Shown: positions 46,330 to 57,884, numbered from the stretch's first letter. The stretch: 64,000 nt of DNA from Chaenocephalus aceratus (GCA_023974075.1 JAMFTG010000296.1:102549-166548); one strand, 5' to 3'. The notes: generated by a model from the letters alone, not told the origin. Program-made: numbers and translations.

Positions 46330-48210
46330 CAGCACTGATACAGTGATAGGCGGTAGGTGTCCCAGTGAGATGATAGTGAACTGTTCATGAACTTGTCATG
46401 AAAGTTCATGGAATATCAGTGAACCATATTCATGAACAGCTCATAACAAAGTTGATGAACTGTTCATGAAATTGTCATGAACATTAAATGGCACTGGGGC
46501 AGTTCATGAACTACTCATGAAACTCCTGTGCTGGAATGGTTCATGAACAATTCATGGAATATGGTTTTAGGCAGGTTCATGAACAATTCATGAAATGGAG
46601 TTTTCAGTGAGTGTGTAGGGATATTCAGTTTTCAACCAAGAACATATCAAGAACTGTTCATAACAACTTCATGAACAGTTCATACCCAGTCACTGAATAT
46701 AATTCAATGGCTGGCTATGAACTGTTCATGAACTGTTCATGAACTGTTCATGTACATGAACTGTTCATGAACCATTGACTGAGGGTCAATTGGCAACCAT
46801 AGAAAACAACAATTATGTCAATCACAATGGAACTTTACTCAAATTAACATACAAACATACATGTATACAGGTGGAGCACTACAATTAATCCTATCACTAT
46901 TTGAAGCACAGTTCTTGACACTCAGCTGCACAAAAAAATGTGTTACGGGTCCCAAAAGCTTGGGTACCACAGCAACAATAAATGATTTCTGTAGAAAACA
47001 GAAAAGTGCAGCAGCAATAATTATACACAGGATCCGGTTGATCGTCTGGATTGCTTCTTATTCAAAATTCAAAGTACACAGTTACATTCAAATAGCTGTA
47101 CTTTACAAACATCACATTTCTCCATTTAAGTTATCCGTCTGTCACAGTCAATTACTGTATCTCAAGGAGAAATTCAACATAGTCAATATAAACACATAAC
47201 GCTATCAAATAATACTTCTATCAATATATCTATCTTTACCAAATATAACATATTATGGAGATCACAAAAATACACTGTCAATGTTAATAAACAAAAAACA
47301 AGGCAATGTGCCTGCAAGACTTCACTCAGGTAAACAAAAAATATTACCCATGCGCAGCAGCTAACCTGCCTGCGAGCCTTCGCTCAGGTCACACTTACCC
47401 AGGCGTCGCTGAAGCCCGCGAAAATGGCATCTATTGTTGCCGACAGTTTAGTATTTTTAAAATACCGTTACTATGTCAAACATGCTCAAAACTTTCTGAC
47501 ACACTCTCCTAAACATCTCCAACATCATATCTAATTCACACAAGTTAACATCGATCATTTTCATCATGTACTGCCTGTAGAAAACAGAAAAGTGAAGCAG
47601 CAATAATTATACACAGGATCCGGTTGATCGTCTGGATTGCTTCTGAGGAGGGGGCGGAAGTGTCCCCCCTAAGATAACCCAGATGTCACCGCTCACCTGC
47701 CAAAGGTTCCACCTTGGCGCTACTTACTCGTACTGCTTCTCAAACAGTACAGATAAACCATAAAATGATATGAATGTCACCAAAATAAATACAGATAATG
47801 TTCAGTTTCAAATTCACTATTGTTTTGTTTTAAGATTAAAAGTTTAAAAAAAAAAAAAATGTTCAAATAGTAGATGAATATTCAAGAGGTCTTTAAAATC
47901 ATCACACTGATCATCACAAGTTCATAAATGCTAATGAAACTTTTTGGGGTTTTAATTATAATTTTGTGATTGGCTGGATCATGATAAGTTCATAAATTGC
48001 TCATAAAAGTCTGTCATGAGCAAAACAGGAACTTTATATGAATGAACAATGTTCATAAAAATGTCATGAACTGCTCTTTAAAATGGTTCATGAGCATTTT
48101 AAGAATGTTGGTTCATGAACATGACAAGTGAACATATAATGAGTTGTTCATGAATGTTTCATGAGTGCTCATGAACAGCTCATAAAGTCATGAACTCCAT
48201 CTCGCAGGGG
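46330..48210. mobile_element. Element with dense TTCATGAA palindromes at both ends
   Basis: TCATGAA occurs about 14 times in 46380-46770 and about 5 more times in 48060-48195, often as GTTCATGAAC. The middle (46800-48000) largely lacks the motif. Candidate ends CCAGTGAGATG and CATCTCGCAGGGG are weak inverted repeats. The middle contains two ~70-bp direct repeats (46989-47057 and 47575-47645, sharing CACAGGATCCGGTTGATCGT). No ORF resembles a transposase. The architecture fits a non-autonomous DNA element with subterminal binding sites. Borders are approximate. Confidence 0.6.
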
Positions 48211-48560
48211 TGAGGCTCAGCATAAGGAAAGCTAATATCTGAACAACTGTCATCGTTTTCACACCACAGAAGACGTCATTATATTTATACCAGAAACTCT
48301 ATGCACCTACTGACCAACAATAACATAGGAGCTACAGAGGCGAGATGTTAATAGCAGGTGCTAATGATTATGATGCAAAAAACAACAACAAATAGCTGGT
48401 TAGGCTACAGAATAAACAAGATTATGGTGTCTGGCTAATGCTACATTACATAATTGAAATGCAGGTTATTATTTGTCGAACATACAAATTAAGTCGAGAT
48501 AGAATAAACAAATGAAATGCATACTGAAGTTTAGCGAGCAGACGGGAAGTATCTGTTGGT

Positions 48561-48913
48561 CAGGGTTGGGTTGTAAAGGAATACATGTAACGGCGTTACG
48601 TAATCAGAATACAAAAATCAAATAACTGTATTCAGCTCGCGTTACATTTGAAAAACGAGTAATCTGATTACAGTTACTTTCGTAAACCTGAAGTGAATAC
48701 ATTTTGGATTACTTATTGGAATTATTGGTGGAAAGATTTCCTCACAACATTTAATATTCATTATTAAAGGTACAGCCGAATCATCCACAGCGCACAGAAC
48801 CTATTACCGCCGCAGATGGACCAAAAAAGTGTGTGAAAAAAAAGGGGCGGGTCCGCTCAGTGAAACAATAACAACGAAACATGGAAGAATAGAATTATGC
48901 GTTTAAATCGTGT

Positions 48914-48957
<44 letters not shown>

Positions 48958-49366
48958 GTGTGTGTGGTTTAAACACTTCAGCCTGCGGTCGCTCTTTAGC
49001 CTTTCTAACGATTCTGAAGGTAAACATAGTGAAGGCGGTGTGTGAAAGGCGGTGCGTGAAAGGCGGTGCGTGAAAGGCGGTGCGTGAAAGGCACTGCGCA
49101 CTCCTCTTCTCAGAGGCTGAGTTAACCCTCCCGCTGCCTCCTGGTGCTGCAGAGATTTCATGAAGTGAAGGAGGTTTTCCTTCTATAAAACCACTGTGGG
49201 CAGCAGATACTGTGAGAGTCACAGACATGAATACATAGATCAAGGCAGACTGGTGCACTCACTCTCCTGTGTTGCCGATCCGGTGCTTAAACAAATATAG
49301 CTCTAAACCCCTGGCCGAAATGTCCTTAAAATGAAGTCCGAGTTCGCCATTTTAATTCATGTCCTG
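48561..49366 (+). mobile_element. CAGGGTTGGG hAT family, copy 3
   Basis: Colinear with 33315-33912 plus 40600-40740 and with the inverse of 25663-26434, so it provides the uninterrupted version of the site hit by the 33913-40591 element. A (GT)n tract lies at 48906-48953 and four copies of GAAAGGCGGTGCGT at about 49030-49090. The right end stops at CATGTCCTG, where another element begins. No target duplication was found. Confidence 0.82.
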
Positions 49367-49367
49367 C

Positions 49368-49567
49368 TAGGGTTGGGTACCGAGAAGCGGTTCCGGTTCG
49401 GAACCGCTTCCAAGATTTCGATTCCAACGGCATCATTTAGACATGTGAATTTGGTTCCCCTTTCGATGCCTGAGGAAATGTTTCCGTTCTCCGTAGCCTA
49501 CTGTATGACTACGGCGAGGCGGGAAATGTAGCGTTGTACCTACACTTCCTACAGTGTAACCTGAGAC
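49368..49567. mobile_element. hAT MITE left end (TAGGGTTGGGTACCGAG)
   Basis: TAGGGTTGGGTACCGAGAAG then GGTTCCGGTTCGGAACC resembles the terminus of a common fish hAT MITE. A plausible right part (GAACCGTTAAGAACCGGAAT) lies at about 53365-53398, which would make 49568-53300 an insertion in it. Confidence 0.5.
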
Positions 49568-49880
49568 CAGGGCCGGCCCGTTGCACTGGCATTATAGATG
49601 TTCGCCTAGGGTGCCAGATCTGTGGAGGCGCTGCGCTGACAGCTCTGGGAGGGAAAACAAATGTTTTTGACCGTTGGTGCTCATACTAAATGTTCGGCCT
49701 TGATGTAACAACATTCATAATTAAGTAAATGTAACACCCTTTTCATCCCGGTTACACTTTTCATTTGCCCTGTACGATGGCGCTGCAACTGATGAAAATG
49801 GGGGATGTTGGCTTATCTGGCACCCGCAGCTCACAGCCAAAGTGCGAGTGAGCGAGGGAGAAAGGGAGGGTGCACTGGAA
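49568..49880 (-). mobile_element. CAGGGCCGG hAT family fragment, end portion
   Basis: CAGGGCCGGCCCGTTGC start. Internal blocks match, inverted, the element at 22632-27969 (49735-49800 corresponds to 23515-23580; 49650-49690 to about 27850-27890). The remainder of this copy appears to be 52726-53290. Confidence 0.65.
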
Positions 49881-49994
49881 CCGGTGTAGGTACCAGATGT
49901 GTTGGGGGTACCAGATGTGTTCGGGTGTATTTCCGTCATATCCGTCATATTTTACGGCAACTCAAGAGGGCCATGATGGTCAAATTCCGAACAT

Positions 49995-51600
49995 TTAACC
50001 TGTTAAGCCCGAAGGTCCCCGCTGACGGGGACCCTGGGGTTTTTTTTCACAACACTGTGCCACAGGGCATCTTAATATTTAAAAAACCTATTAATGTGTT
50101 ATACCAGATTAACGAGAAGAATCTCAGCTAACTGACAATACGAACCATTTTTACAGAAACAAAACACAAGTCCTCACAAGAAGCGTTAGCATTAGCCCTT
50201 AGCTAAAACGGGCAGATGCTACTTCCGGTGCGAACTAGCAAAAATGATCTTTACAAACTTAATATTTTCTGCACAAACTACATATCATCTGAAAGCTGAT
50301 ACTCCACAGATTATTTTTGTTATAAGTATCATCACGGTAGGACACAAACTCACTGAGCTAGCAGCCAGAACAGAAGAAAAAAAAAACAGCAGTTTTCAAA
50401 ACCATAACAATAATTATGTCCTTACCGTTGCTGTTTGTGATCAAAGCTCTTGTTCAAGGGAATAAAAACGCTGTTTAAGGTTAATTCCAATGTCTCTTAG
50501 TCACTTTAGAATTGTTCCTGATAATCTATCATTACATTCATGGCAGCAGAGTAGGTATAAAGTTTCGCAGTCCGGAGCTAATGCTGTCCTCACATGCTGT
50601 TACGCAACCTCTCTCTACTTGACGTAAGTGTTTTAGCGGGACTTACTAACTGTCACTACTCGATTATATTGGCTCTAACGGTTCAGAAAAGGTGTCAATC
50701 ACCCAAATCGACCAATGGGTTCCACAGATATGATCCTGCGTAGTATAAACTACGCCTGTTCCGGCTCCATTACGCATTACGCAGCCCAGAAGGGAGAGCT
50801 TCCACCACAGAGCAGCTGCAAGAGATGCTAGCTGACGATAGCTATGATCATTACCAGATGACTCTTCGTCGGATGATGAAGATCTCCTCCAGCCAGACCT
50901 GGATCCGACAGTAGTGACTTCGGATGTTGAACTTCCACCACGGGAAAGGTATGTAATCTCTCTGTTTTTATATATACTTGTGTGGGTTGGTGGAACTGCG
51001 TCACAGTGCTAGCTTAGCCAAGAAGCTACAGAAATGATTAGGCAAAAATGCTAAATAGTGTTACTTGTCTTTTGGAGTTACATTTTCTAAATGAATGGCC
51101 AGTGAATGAATATACATGTGTTTGCTTATTTATTTGGTGTAATATTATTCATTTATAGTCCAATATTATTCTATAAGTATAAGCCAGTGAATTAAATCTA
51201 ATCTCTTTGTTTTTCCACATTTGTTAGATGAGGTGTGACCCCAGCAGGACAAAGCCACACACCCAGAAGACTTTCAGGGAGCAGCTTGCTGCAGAATTGT
51301 TGGAGTTTGCTGAAGGCCCTGCTGAAGGCCCTGCACCTCCACCACCCCCTCCACCTCCTCCTCCACCACTCACATGCATGCCCGAGTATTATGGGAAGAT
51401 GCCACCAAGGTCAGGAAGAACTGCAGGAGGTGCCTAGATGCTGGACTCAAAAGGGTGAAGACACCTGTGTACTGCAGGAAGTGCCAGGTCCCTCTGTGCT
51501 TCAGTGTCAAAAATAACTGTTTCAGGGAGTGGCACGACCTAAATACTGGAACATTCAGGTAGGTATAAAGCTCAGGTAGGTATAACATTTTGCGAGTGTT
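49995..51600 (+). mobile_element. piggyBac relic, left end and gene fragments
   Basis: TTAA at 49995-49998 followed by CCTGTTAAGCCCGAAGGTCC resembles a piggyBac terminus. 50825-50950 reads like an acidic piggyBac N-terminus (DDEDLLQPDLDPT) ending at a splice-donor-like AGGTATGT. 51228-51562 encodes the C-terminal cysteine-rich domain. The DDD catalytic core is missing. A matching opposite end lies at 54481-54774, beyond other elements. Confidence 0.65.
51228..51562 (+). pseudogene. piggyBac transposase C-terminal cysteine-rich domain
   Basis: The first frame (51228-51437) reads KTFREQLAAELLEFAEGP, then a polyproline run. A second frame (51374-51562) reads RKNCRRCLDAGLKRVKTPVY, then CRKCQVPLCFSVKNNCFREW. 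The spacing of cysteines (CRRC, CRKC, C, C, plus His) is that of the PGBD4-like C-terminal zinc-binding domain, which binds the transposon ends. A frameshift lies between the two segments. No upstream catalytic domain remains, so this is a fragment. Confidence 0.8.
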
Positions 51601-51616
51601 TATTTAAACATAGCCG

Positions 51617-51806
51617 ACACTTCATTCTTTACTTTGTCCGTTATTATATGTAGAAGATTTATACTTTCTCCGTCATGTTGTTTCCATAGCAACAACTTCA
51701 AACAGGCATAGCCTACACTTCATTCTTTACTTTTTCGTTATTATATGTAGAAGATATTAATTTTGTCTCCGTCATGTTGTTTCCATAGCAACAACTTCAA
51801 ACAACA
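51617..51806. repeat. Two-copy ~95-bp tandem duplication
   Basis: CACTTCATTCTTTACTTT to GCAACAACTTCAAACA occurs twice in a row with small indels. Confidence 0.85.
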
Positions 51807-51845
51807 ACAACTAACCGCTAGCCGCAAAGCTAGCATCACAGCCAC

Positions 51846-52333
51846 TGCTCCGTTTTCCAGAGACTTTGCACACGTTTTTCACAAACATTTTCACACGCTA
51901 TGAGTACTTCCATTCGCTTCGTCTTGATCTGTAGATGTGATTTGATGTGTCGTGTGTCCCCCAACTCCTCTCCAAAGTTCAGATATTTAAAAAATATTCA
52001 GGGGAGTTTCCTGAATTTTCATGCCCAAAGCCAAGCACTAGGCCCTGGGTAAATTAAGAGGCTGATCTCGGGCACTTTTGTCCACTTTCCCTGGTGGTAG
52101 AAACTCAAGCCAGACATCCCTGGAATCGTCTCAGAGAGTAGATGATCAGTGGGGACTTTTTTGATGGGGAATTCAAATATGAGCTTATTTTTTGGATTTT
52201 CGGAGACTTTGCACACTTTCACAAACATTTTCACGCTAGGGTATGGGGAGAGTACTTCCATTCGCTTTGTCTTGATCTGTAGATGTGATTTGATGTGTCG
52301 TGTATCTCCCCACTCCTCTCCAAAGTTCAGATA
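51846..52333. repeat. Pair of ~140-bp direct repeats
   Basis: 51850-51985 and 52195-52333 share GAGACTTTGCACAC, GAGTACTTCCATTCGCTT and CTCCTCTCCAAAGTTCAGAT. The spacer contains an 80-codon minus-strand ORF (52019-52261) with no recognised family. Confidence 0.85.
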
Positions 52334-52725
52334 CTATATAAAAATACTAAAAGGTAAATAAAACATGAAACATAATGACAAAATAACAACCTGAAATATA
52401 TGTATTCTATCTACACATTTCATAATTATCTAATCTAGTGGCCTTTAAAAGTGTTGGCTAAAGTAACCCAGAATATATATATTTTTTAATTGTAAATAAT
52501 TAGAAACATTATTTATGTGCACAAGTACATGGGACCCCCCATAGCACCCCACACATAACAAGCTGTCCCGAGTTCCTCCGGCTGCAGTTCCGCAGGCGGC
52601 CGGTGTGTGGCAGCAGAGCGCTGGGAGCAGAGGGAGGTGAGTAGACGGATATGACGGATGACGAAAGCGACGGAAATACACCCGAACATATCTGGTAGCC
52701 CGAACACATCTGGTACTGACACCGG

Positions 52726-53290
52726 CGCTGTTGTTATTAGCATCTGGTGCTAGCTGCTTAACGGAAGAAGAAGATGTTTCTACAATGATGTGGAGGGAGA
52801 GTCCTCTCCAGTCAGACTGAGGCTGATAACTACAGCTCAGTGAGGTAAAGGACTCTGAGTGTTTAGATAGTTCACTTTAATCTAAGTTATCTCAGTGGGT
52901 CTCAAACGTTTTGATCACAATGTATGTAAACATATATTTCCAAGGGACTCCTTTATAATTATTGGGGATAAAACAGGTTTGAAATAATTCCAATGTATAC
53001 TATAGGACAGTAAACCAGACATATCGTTTTAAACTGGAGAGATAAAAAAATATGCATAAATAAAATAGTAAAATAAGATATGAATGAACCACAAACATAA
53101 AATACGTTACATGTATTTGTTATTGGTTATTGGTTAGGCTCACATACTTATTTAATTATTAAAATGTAAACCGATCTTTTTCATATGGGTGTTTATGTAC
53201 CCCCTAGATCTAGTCTCTAGTAATTCTGCTTAAAGTGCACCAGATTGAAGCATTTTGCTTTAAAATGTTCAAACATTTCTTCCTGGTATG
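52726..53290 (-). mobile_element. CAGGGCCGG hAT family fragment, second portion
   Basis: Reverse-complementary, with divergence, to about 22860-23420 (for example AGATAGTTCACTTTAATCTA and CCCCCTAGATCTAGTCTCTA). Confidence 0.65.
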
Positions 53291-53666
53291 CCTGAGAAGG
53301 CAGATATGCTTGTTTTTCTCAACAACAACTTAATCATTTTTTTTACCCTGCCCCTCAAAGAATCGGAATTGAGAACCGTTAAGAACCGGAATCGAAAAGT
53401 AGCATTGTAGTTCATGATGTCATTGGGCCAAACAAGACTTTTTCCCATTGACTTGCATTGGGAAAAATTATGTTTTGAGCTAAATCAACTAAACATTACG
53501 ATCACTTAATTAGCGCTTATTTAAATGATTAGCGTCTACAAGTTGTAAAGATGCGCTAAAAGCCGAATCCAGAGTTATTTTCCCTCTCCATTCATCTGAC
53601 TGAGCCGAGAGCGACAGATCGGAGGCGAGCCTGAGTCCTATTTTTCAGGCCTCAGTCCCGAAAATG

Positions 53667-53898
53667 CAGTGGCGAACCGTCAGGGCCTTCAAGGTATTCA
53701 GAGAATACCCTGGAACACTCAGATAAAACAAACAAAAAATGTATTTAATTATATAAATACAATGTAATAAAATGTATATAAAATGAATAAATGAGAATCG
53801 TGTGTTATTGATCTGTAATATTACAGTGTTACGTTGCGGCGGCGGGGGGTGTGTGTGTCTACAGAAGGTCCAGTTGTGATAGACACGGTTCGCCACTG
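53667..53898. mobile_element. Short hAT MITE, CAGTGGCGAACCGT ends
   Basis: Perfect 14-bp inverted ends (CAGTGGCGAACCGT and its complement). The 8-bp duplication CGAAAATG lies at 53659-53666 and 53899-53906. 232 bp, non-coding. Confidence 0.96.
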
Positions 53899-54232
53899 CG
53901 AAAATGACATGCCCAGAACAAATGACTATATCTGATAATGAATATTCTTTTTTCTAAAAGCAATGATAAACCTGTGAGTTGGATGTAGAAAAGTCAGAAT
54001 CAATATAGATGTTTTTATTTTAAAGTAAATTCAGATTGAACATTGTAAAAAAATGTAAATGATAGTTTCCGTCTAAAAAAAAACCATTACTTATAGTGAA
54101 AACCACCCTTGAATGATGAGATAGTAGACAAAAAGCTTTAGTAATCCAAACTATAACATATAAGTACCTTGTATCAAGATTGATGCAAAACAAGTAAAAT
54201 TTGACCTTTTTAGAGAGGTTTAGAAGAAAAAA

Positions 54233-54480
54233 GGGGGCGGTGGTGGCGAAGTCAATAGGGACTTGGCTTGGCAACTGGAAGGTCACCAGTTCAAGTCCCG
54301 GCAAGACCAAGTGCTACCGAGGTGTCCCTGAGCAAGGCACCGTTCCCCACACTGCTCCCCGGGCGCGGTTCAAAATGGCAGCACACTGCTCCTAACACTA
54401 AGATGGGTCAAATGCAGAGAAACAATTTCCCCACGGGGATTAATAAAAGTCCATCTTATTTTTTTTTTTTTTTTAAAACC
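54233..54480 (+). mobile_element. tRNA-derived SINE
   Basis: The RNA polymerase III A box (TGGCGAAGTCAATAGGG, 54244-54260) and B box (AGTTCAAGTCC, 54288-54298) lie in a tRNA-like head. A body follows with GTGCTACCGAGGTGTCC and GCAGCACACTGCTCC. The 3' tail TTTCCCCACGGGGATTAATA is shared with LINE tails in the window. It ends in a T-rich run. A headless fragment of the same family lies at 55385-55505 on the minus strand. Confidence 0.8.
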
Positions 54481-54774
54481 CACCTCTGGGGTCTTTTGGG
54501 TGTATTTGCCGTATCTCTGGAACCCATTGGTCGATTTTGATGATTGATACCACTTTGTAACCATTAGAGCCAATATAATCGAGGAGCGGGGGGTCCTAAA
54601 TCCACCTAAACATTACCATTGAGGAGTGAGAGTGATGCGCATGCAGTTTGCCCAAACCGAATGCTTCGTTACACTCTCTATGAAAACTACGTTTATTGCC
54701 ATAAATGTTATGATGGATAATCAGTAATCATTTCAAAGTGACACATAGAGGGGCCATCGGGTTTAAGAGGTTAA
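54481..54774 (-). mobile_element. piggyBac-like right end
   Basis: 54500-54585 is reverse-complementary, with mismatches, to 50650-50735 (sharing ATTATATTGGCTCTAA and ATCGACCAATGGGTTCCA). The terminus GGGTTTAAGAGG abuts TTAA at 54771-54774, mirroring the left terminus after 49998. Whether it belongs to the same insertion as 49995-51600 or to another copy cannot be settled here. Confidence 0.6.
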
Positions 54775-55308
54775 GGGATGCTCTATGGGCCCCTGTCAGG
54801 GTACTGTTGAATCTCCATTTTGGCTTCATGCGCCACTCAGAAACTATCCCTTCTACCTTCAACGCTGTATCCAGTGCTCTTCATATTACATGGTGCAAAG
54901 ACACACACCCTGATTGCTGTAGCCCGAGGCACACAGGACAGAACTTTAGAAGTAACATAGGTAGAGCTCGCAGCACTAACTGATAGTTCATTTGTCGTTG
55001 TCTCTGAAGGAGTCCTGTTTGTGAGAAACGTGAGTTGATGGGGCCCACACAACATTCTGCTACAGTTTCTACTGGCCTCCCTCTGCTCATATTTCCTATC
55101 CCCCAATAATAACCATATTTGTTGCCTAATAAACCATAGCTTTATATTACAGGCTGATATTTGGAGTTGCTAAACATAATATATTGTATCAGCAGCCTTC
55201 ATATGAAATGTTAAGTAAATTCCCCATAGAGGGAGGAATAACTTTTGTAGCCTTTATTACCCGCCACAATTGGATACAGGTATTCACATACTGCCTATGT
55301 ATAACAAC

Positions 55309-55310
<2 letters not shown>
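54775..55310. other. No gene recognised
   Basis: Decayed sequence without recognisable repeat or coding signal. Confidence 0.35.
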
Positions 55311-55350
<40 letters not shown>

Positions 55351-55352
55351 TC
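55311..55352. repeat. (TAGA)n microsatellite at a LINE tail
   Basis: About ten TAGA units, followed by TTCAACTTATTGTCATTACA, the reverse complement of a LINE-type 3' end. Confidence 0.9.
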
Positions 55353-55384
55353 AACTTATTGTCATTACACAGTACAGGTACCAT

Positions 55385-55505
55385 GTAACGAAACCGTTTC
55401 TCTGCATTTGACCCATCCTAGTGTTAGGAGCAGTGGGCTGCCATTATGTACGGCGCCCGGGGAGCAGTGTAGGCCTTGCTCAAGGACACCTCGGTAGCAC
55501 TTGGT
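55385..55505 (-). mobile_element. SINE fragment lacking the tRNA head
   Basis: Reverse complement matches the body of the SINE at 54233-54480 from GTGCTACCGAGGTGTCC through TGGGTCAAATGCAGAGAAAC. The A and B boxes are absent. Confidence 0.75.
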
Positions 55506-56240
55506 CTGCATATTGCATGAGCGCATATTCACACATACGCACAGTGCATGTAAATAAATGTCAGTCAGATACAGCCAGGAAGCCAACACATGAGTGTAGA
55601 TGTGTGGAAGACCATGAGAACATTTACCTCTACAGAGGGAACTTACCCTCAGCTGCACCTGCTCACAGCTCATTAGTTGGCCTGAAATGAACAAGAGAAG
55701 AAGCATACTGTAGTTGCTGCATTGTAAGTACAGCTACAATATTATATGAAGATACATTTGACAAAAAAAGCCATGCCATTGGGCTTTGGATTTATTTTTT
55801 GCATTGGACATAATCCTATTTTAGACTTTTTTGTCTGACAATGGGCTAGAATAGAATATAATTCCTTAATTGTCATTGCACCAGGAAAAAGTGTTTCATA
55901 CTTCTGTTATTCATATGGTCATTGAGGGATAACATGGGAATTTCTGCCATACTTGTACCAAGTATGGCAGAATCCACGGTGGCCACCAAGTGCAAACGGG
56001 CTACTTTCAGAAACAATGCAATTATAAGAGCACAAATGTGCCAAAACAGATGCTATTTAAAAAAACATCTTCAGCAACTTGACAACACGTGCAGCATTAA
56101 TAACAAATTCACCAACTTAACAAAACATGCAGAACGGTTACTAAAAGCGCTGCATTCCCTCTATGTTATGATGTTGCCTCCAGGCAACATACCCATTTTT
56201 TGACTTTTACATTCAAACAATACATCTCAAATTATGATTA
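55506..56240. other. No gene recognised; contains a 14-bp hairpin
   Basis: Arms TTCTGCCATACTTG (55942-55955) and its exact complement (55959-55972) flank a 3-nt loop. A LINE-like stretch (AATTGTCATTGCACCAGGAA) lies near 55867. Confidence 0.45.
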
Positions 56241-56506
56241 GAGATGATCCGATCACGTGATCGGGGATCGGAGCCGATCACGTGATTTTCAAAAGATCGG
56301 AATCGGGAGAAAAAAATCGGGGATCGGGAATTTTTTATTTTTTAATAATTTTTTATAAAATATTTGTATTATTTTATTTATTTTATTTAATGTTACAAAA
56401 CAAAAATGACCATGTTCACGTCTTAAAGTCATCCTGAGGCCGTAGTTTTGGTTTAAAGTTACACAACATCATGTATGTGTTGCTTATTTTGGGCTTGTTT
56501 TCATAG
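56241..56506. mobile_element. hAT MITE left end (AGAGATGATCCGATCACG)
   Basis: Start AGAGATGATCCGATCACGTG with repeated GATCGG motifs, typical of a fish hAT MITE. The copy is cut by the element at 56507, and 57544-57720 may be its continuation. Confidence 0.5.
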
Positions 56507-57543
56507 ACCAGGGGCCTATACTACGAACCTGGTTCAACCTAACCTGGATATGTTTGAGTTAGCCGGTTGGCCTAATCCAAAACATACGCGCTCTCGCTAA
56601 ACTGTACTACGACGCTGGTTATCAAGTGGATCGCTCAAGCCAGCCGTGTCCTATCTAGTTAGGTGCGCGTTCACATGAAAGGGGTGGTATTTGGAGCATT
56701 CGACCTATCACAAACATGGAGAAGCGTACTGACAGCGCAGCGTCATACTTCCTGAATGAAAAGTGAACTTTAATACTAGTCAAAAATGAAGAAGTTAAAC
56801 TTTAAACATCCATGACTTAAACACTTGATCCAGGATCAAAGCCACATAGCTGCACCTGCAAGGTGAATACAGCTGGCAAAAGAAAAAGTGTTTGAATGCG
56901 TACATTAACAGGTTTATGATATCACTGCCCCGTCTAAAACACGATCTGACTTCAATTACATTTGTCTCGAGTGTTTCGTCAACTTAATGTGTTGCTTAAA
57001 ATAATACTTCTGCATACAGTATGTGACACTGTGAGTGTTGCACGGCCAGATACGGCTCAGCTGACTCAGATAAGGAGATATATACATTATGAAGTGATAT
57101 GCCGCAGACTGTATTTAATGTTACTCTGATCCGGTTACTTATGTTGTGACCGATATTTAAGTAAGCTTTCTTAACGCTAATGTTATAATAGTCAGATTGC
57201 TCTGAAGATGGAGGTGATATTCTATTCATGTTCACGTTCACACAGTCGGTGATTTTTGCCGGCCGTCTTTCCTGCGACAGCAGTTTTTCTGTATTTCCTT
57301 TCTCCTGTAATATGACTTGATCGCTTTAAACTCCGCACACTGAGCTCTGATTGGTCAGCAGGCGGTGCTTTCACTGAGTTGAGCTCCTAACCTGGTCCCG
57401 ACCAGGTTAGCTGCTTAGCATATATTACCATGGAGATCTAGCCTGCTAAAAAGAGAACCAGCTTCGGATGACCGGAAAGCCGGAGTTTTCCCTGAATTTA
57501 GCCGGCTAAGCAAAAATCCTGCTTCAGTATACCCCCCTGGTTG
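56507..57543 (+). mobile_element. ~1.05 kb element, copy 2 (ACCAGGGGCCTAT family)
   Basis: Direct-orientation copy of 16980-18040 with only scattered substitutions and short indels. Ends ACCAGGGGCCTATACTACGA and TTCAGTATACCCCCCTGGT. The same internal CTAACCTGGTC dyad is present near 57390. Confidence 0.75.
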
Positions 57544-57759
57544 CTTATTTCTCTCAAATCTGGCAACAGAGTGGGCGCAGTGTCTAATCGTAGCAGTAAG
57601 CTAACGAGAGGCTACGTTCAGCTGGTGACTCCTAAAGCAAACAGATATTGTTCTAAACTGTATTAAAGTAAACAGGTATTATCTTGAACTATATTGAAGT
57701 GAACATGTATTATTTGGGACTGTTTTAAAGTAATCCTATATATATAAACCTTCTTACAT

Positions 57760-57884
57760 ACACTTTCCCAGACACCCTGACACACACACAATACACTCCC
57801 TGACCAAGATAACAACACACAAACACACACATACACTTTCCCAGACACCCTGACACACACAATACACTCCCTGACCAATATATC

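Larger units (their letters stand above)
49881..52725. mobile_element. Inserted element with TACCAGATGTGTT inverted ends
   Basis: The left side 49881-49950 and right side about 52655-52725 are inverted copies. Each has CCGGTGT, two TACCAGATGTGTT-type units and GGTGTATTTCCGTC. The insertion separates two parts of a CAGGGCCGG-family fragment. It encloses the piggyBac relic. The superfamily is unknown and no target duplication was identified. Confidence 0.55.
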
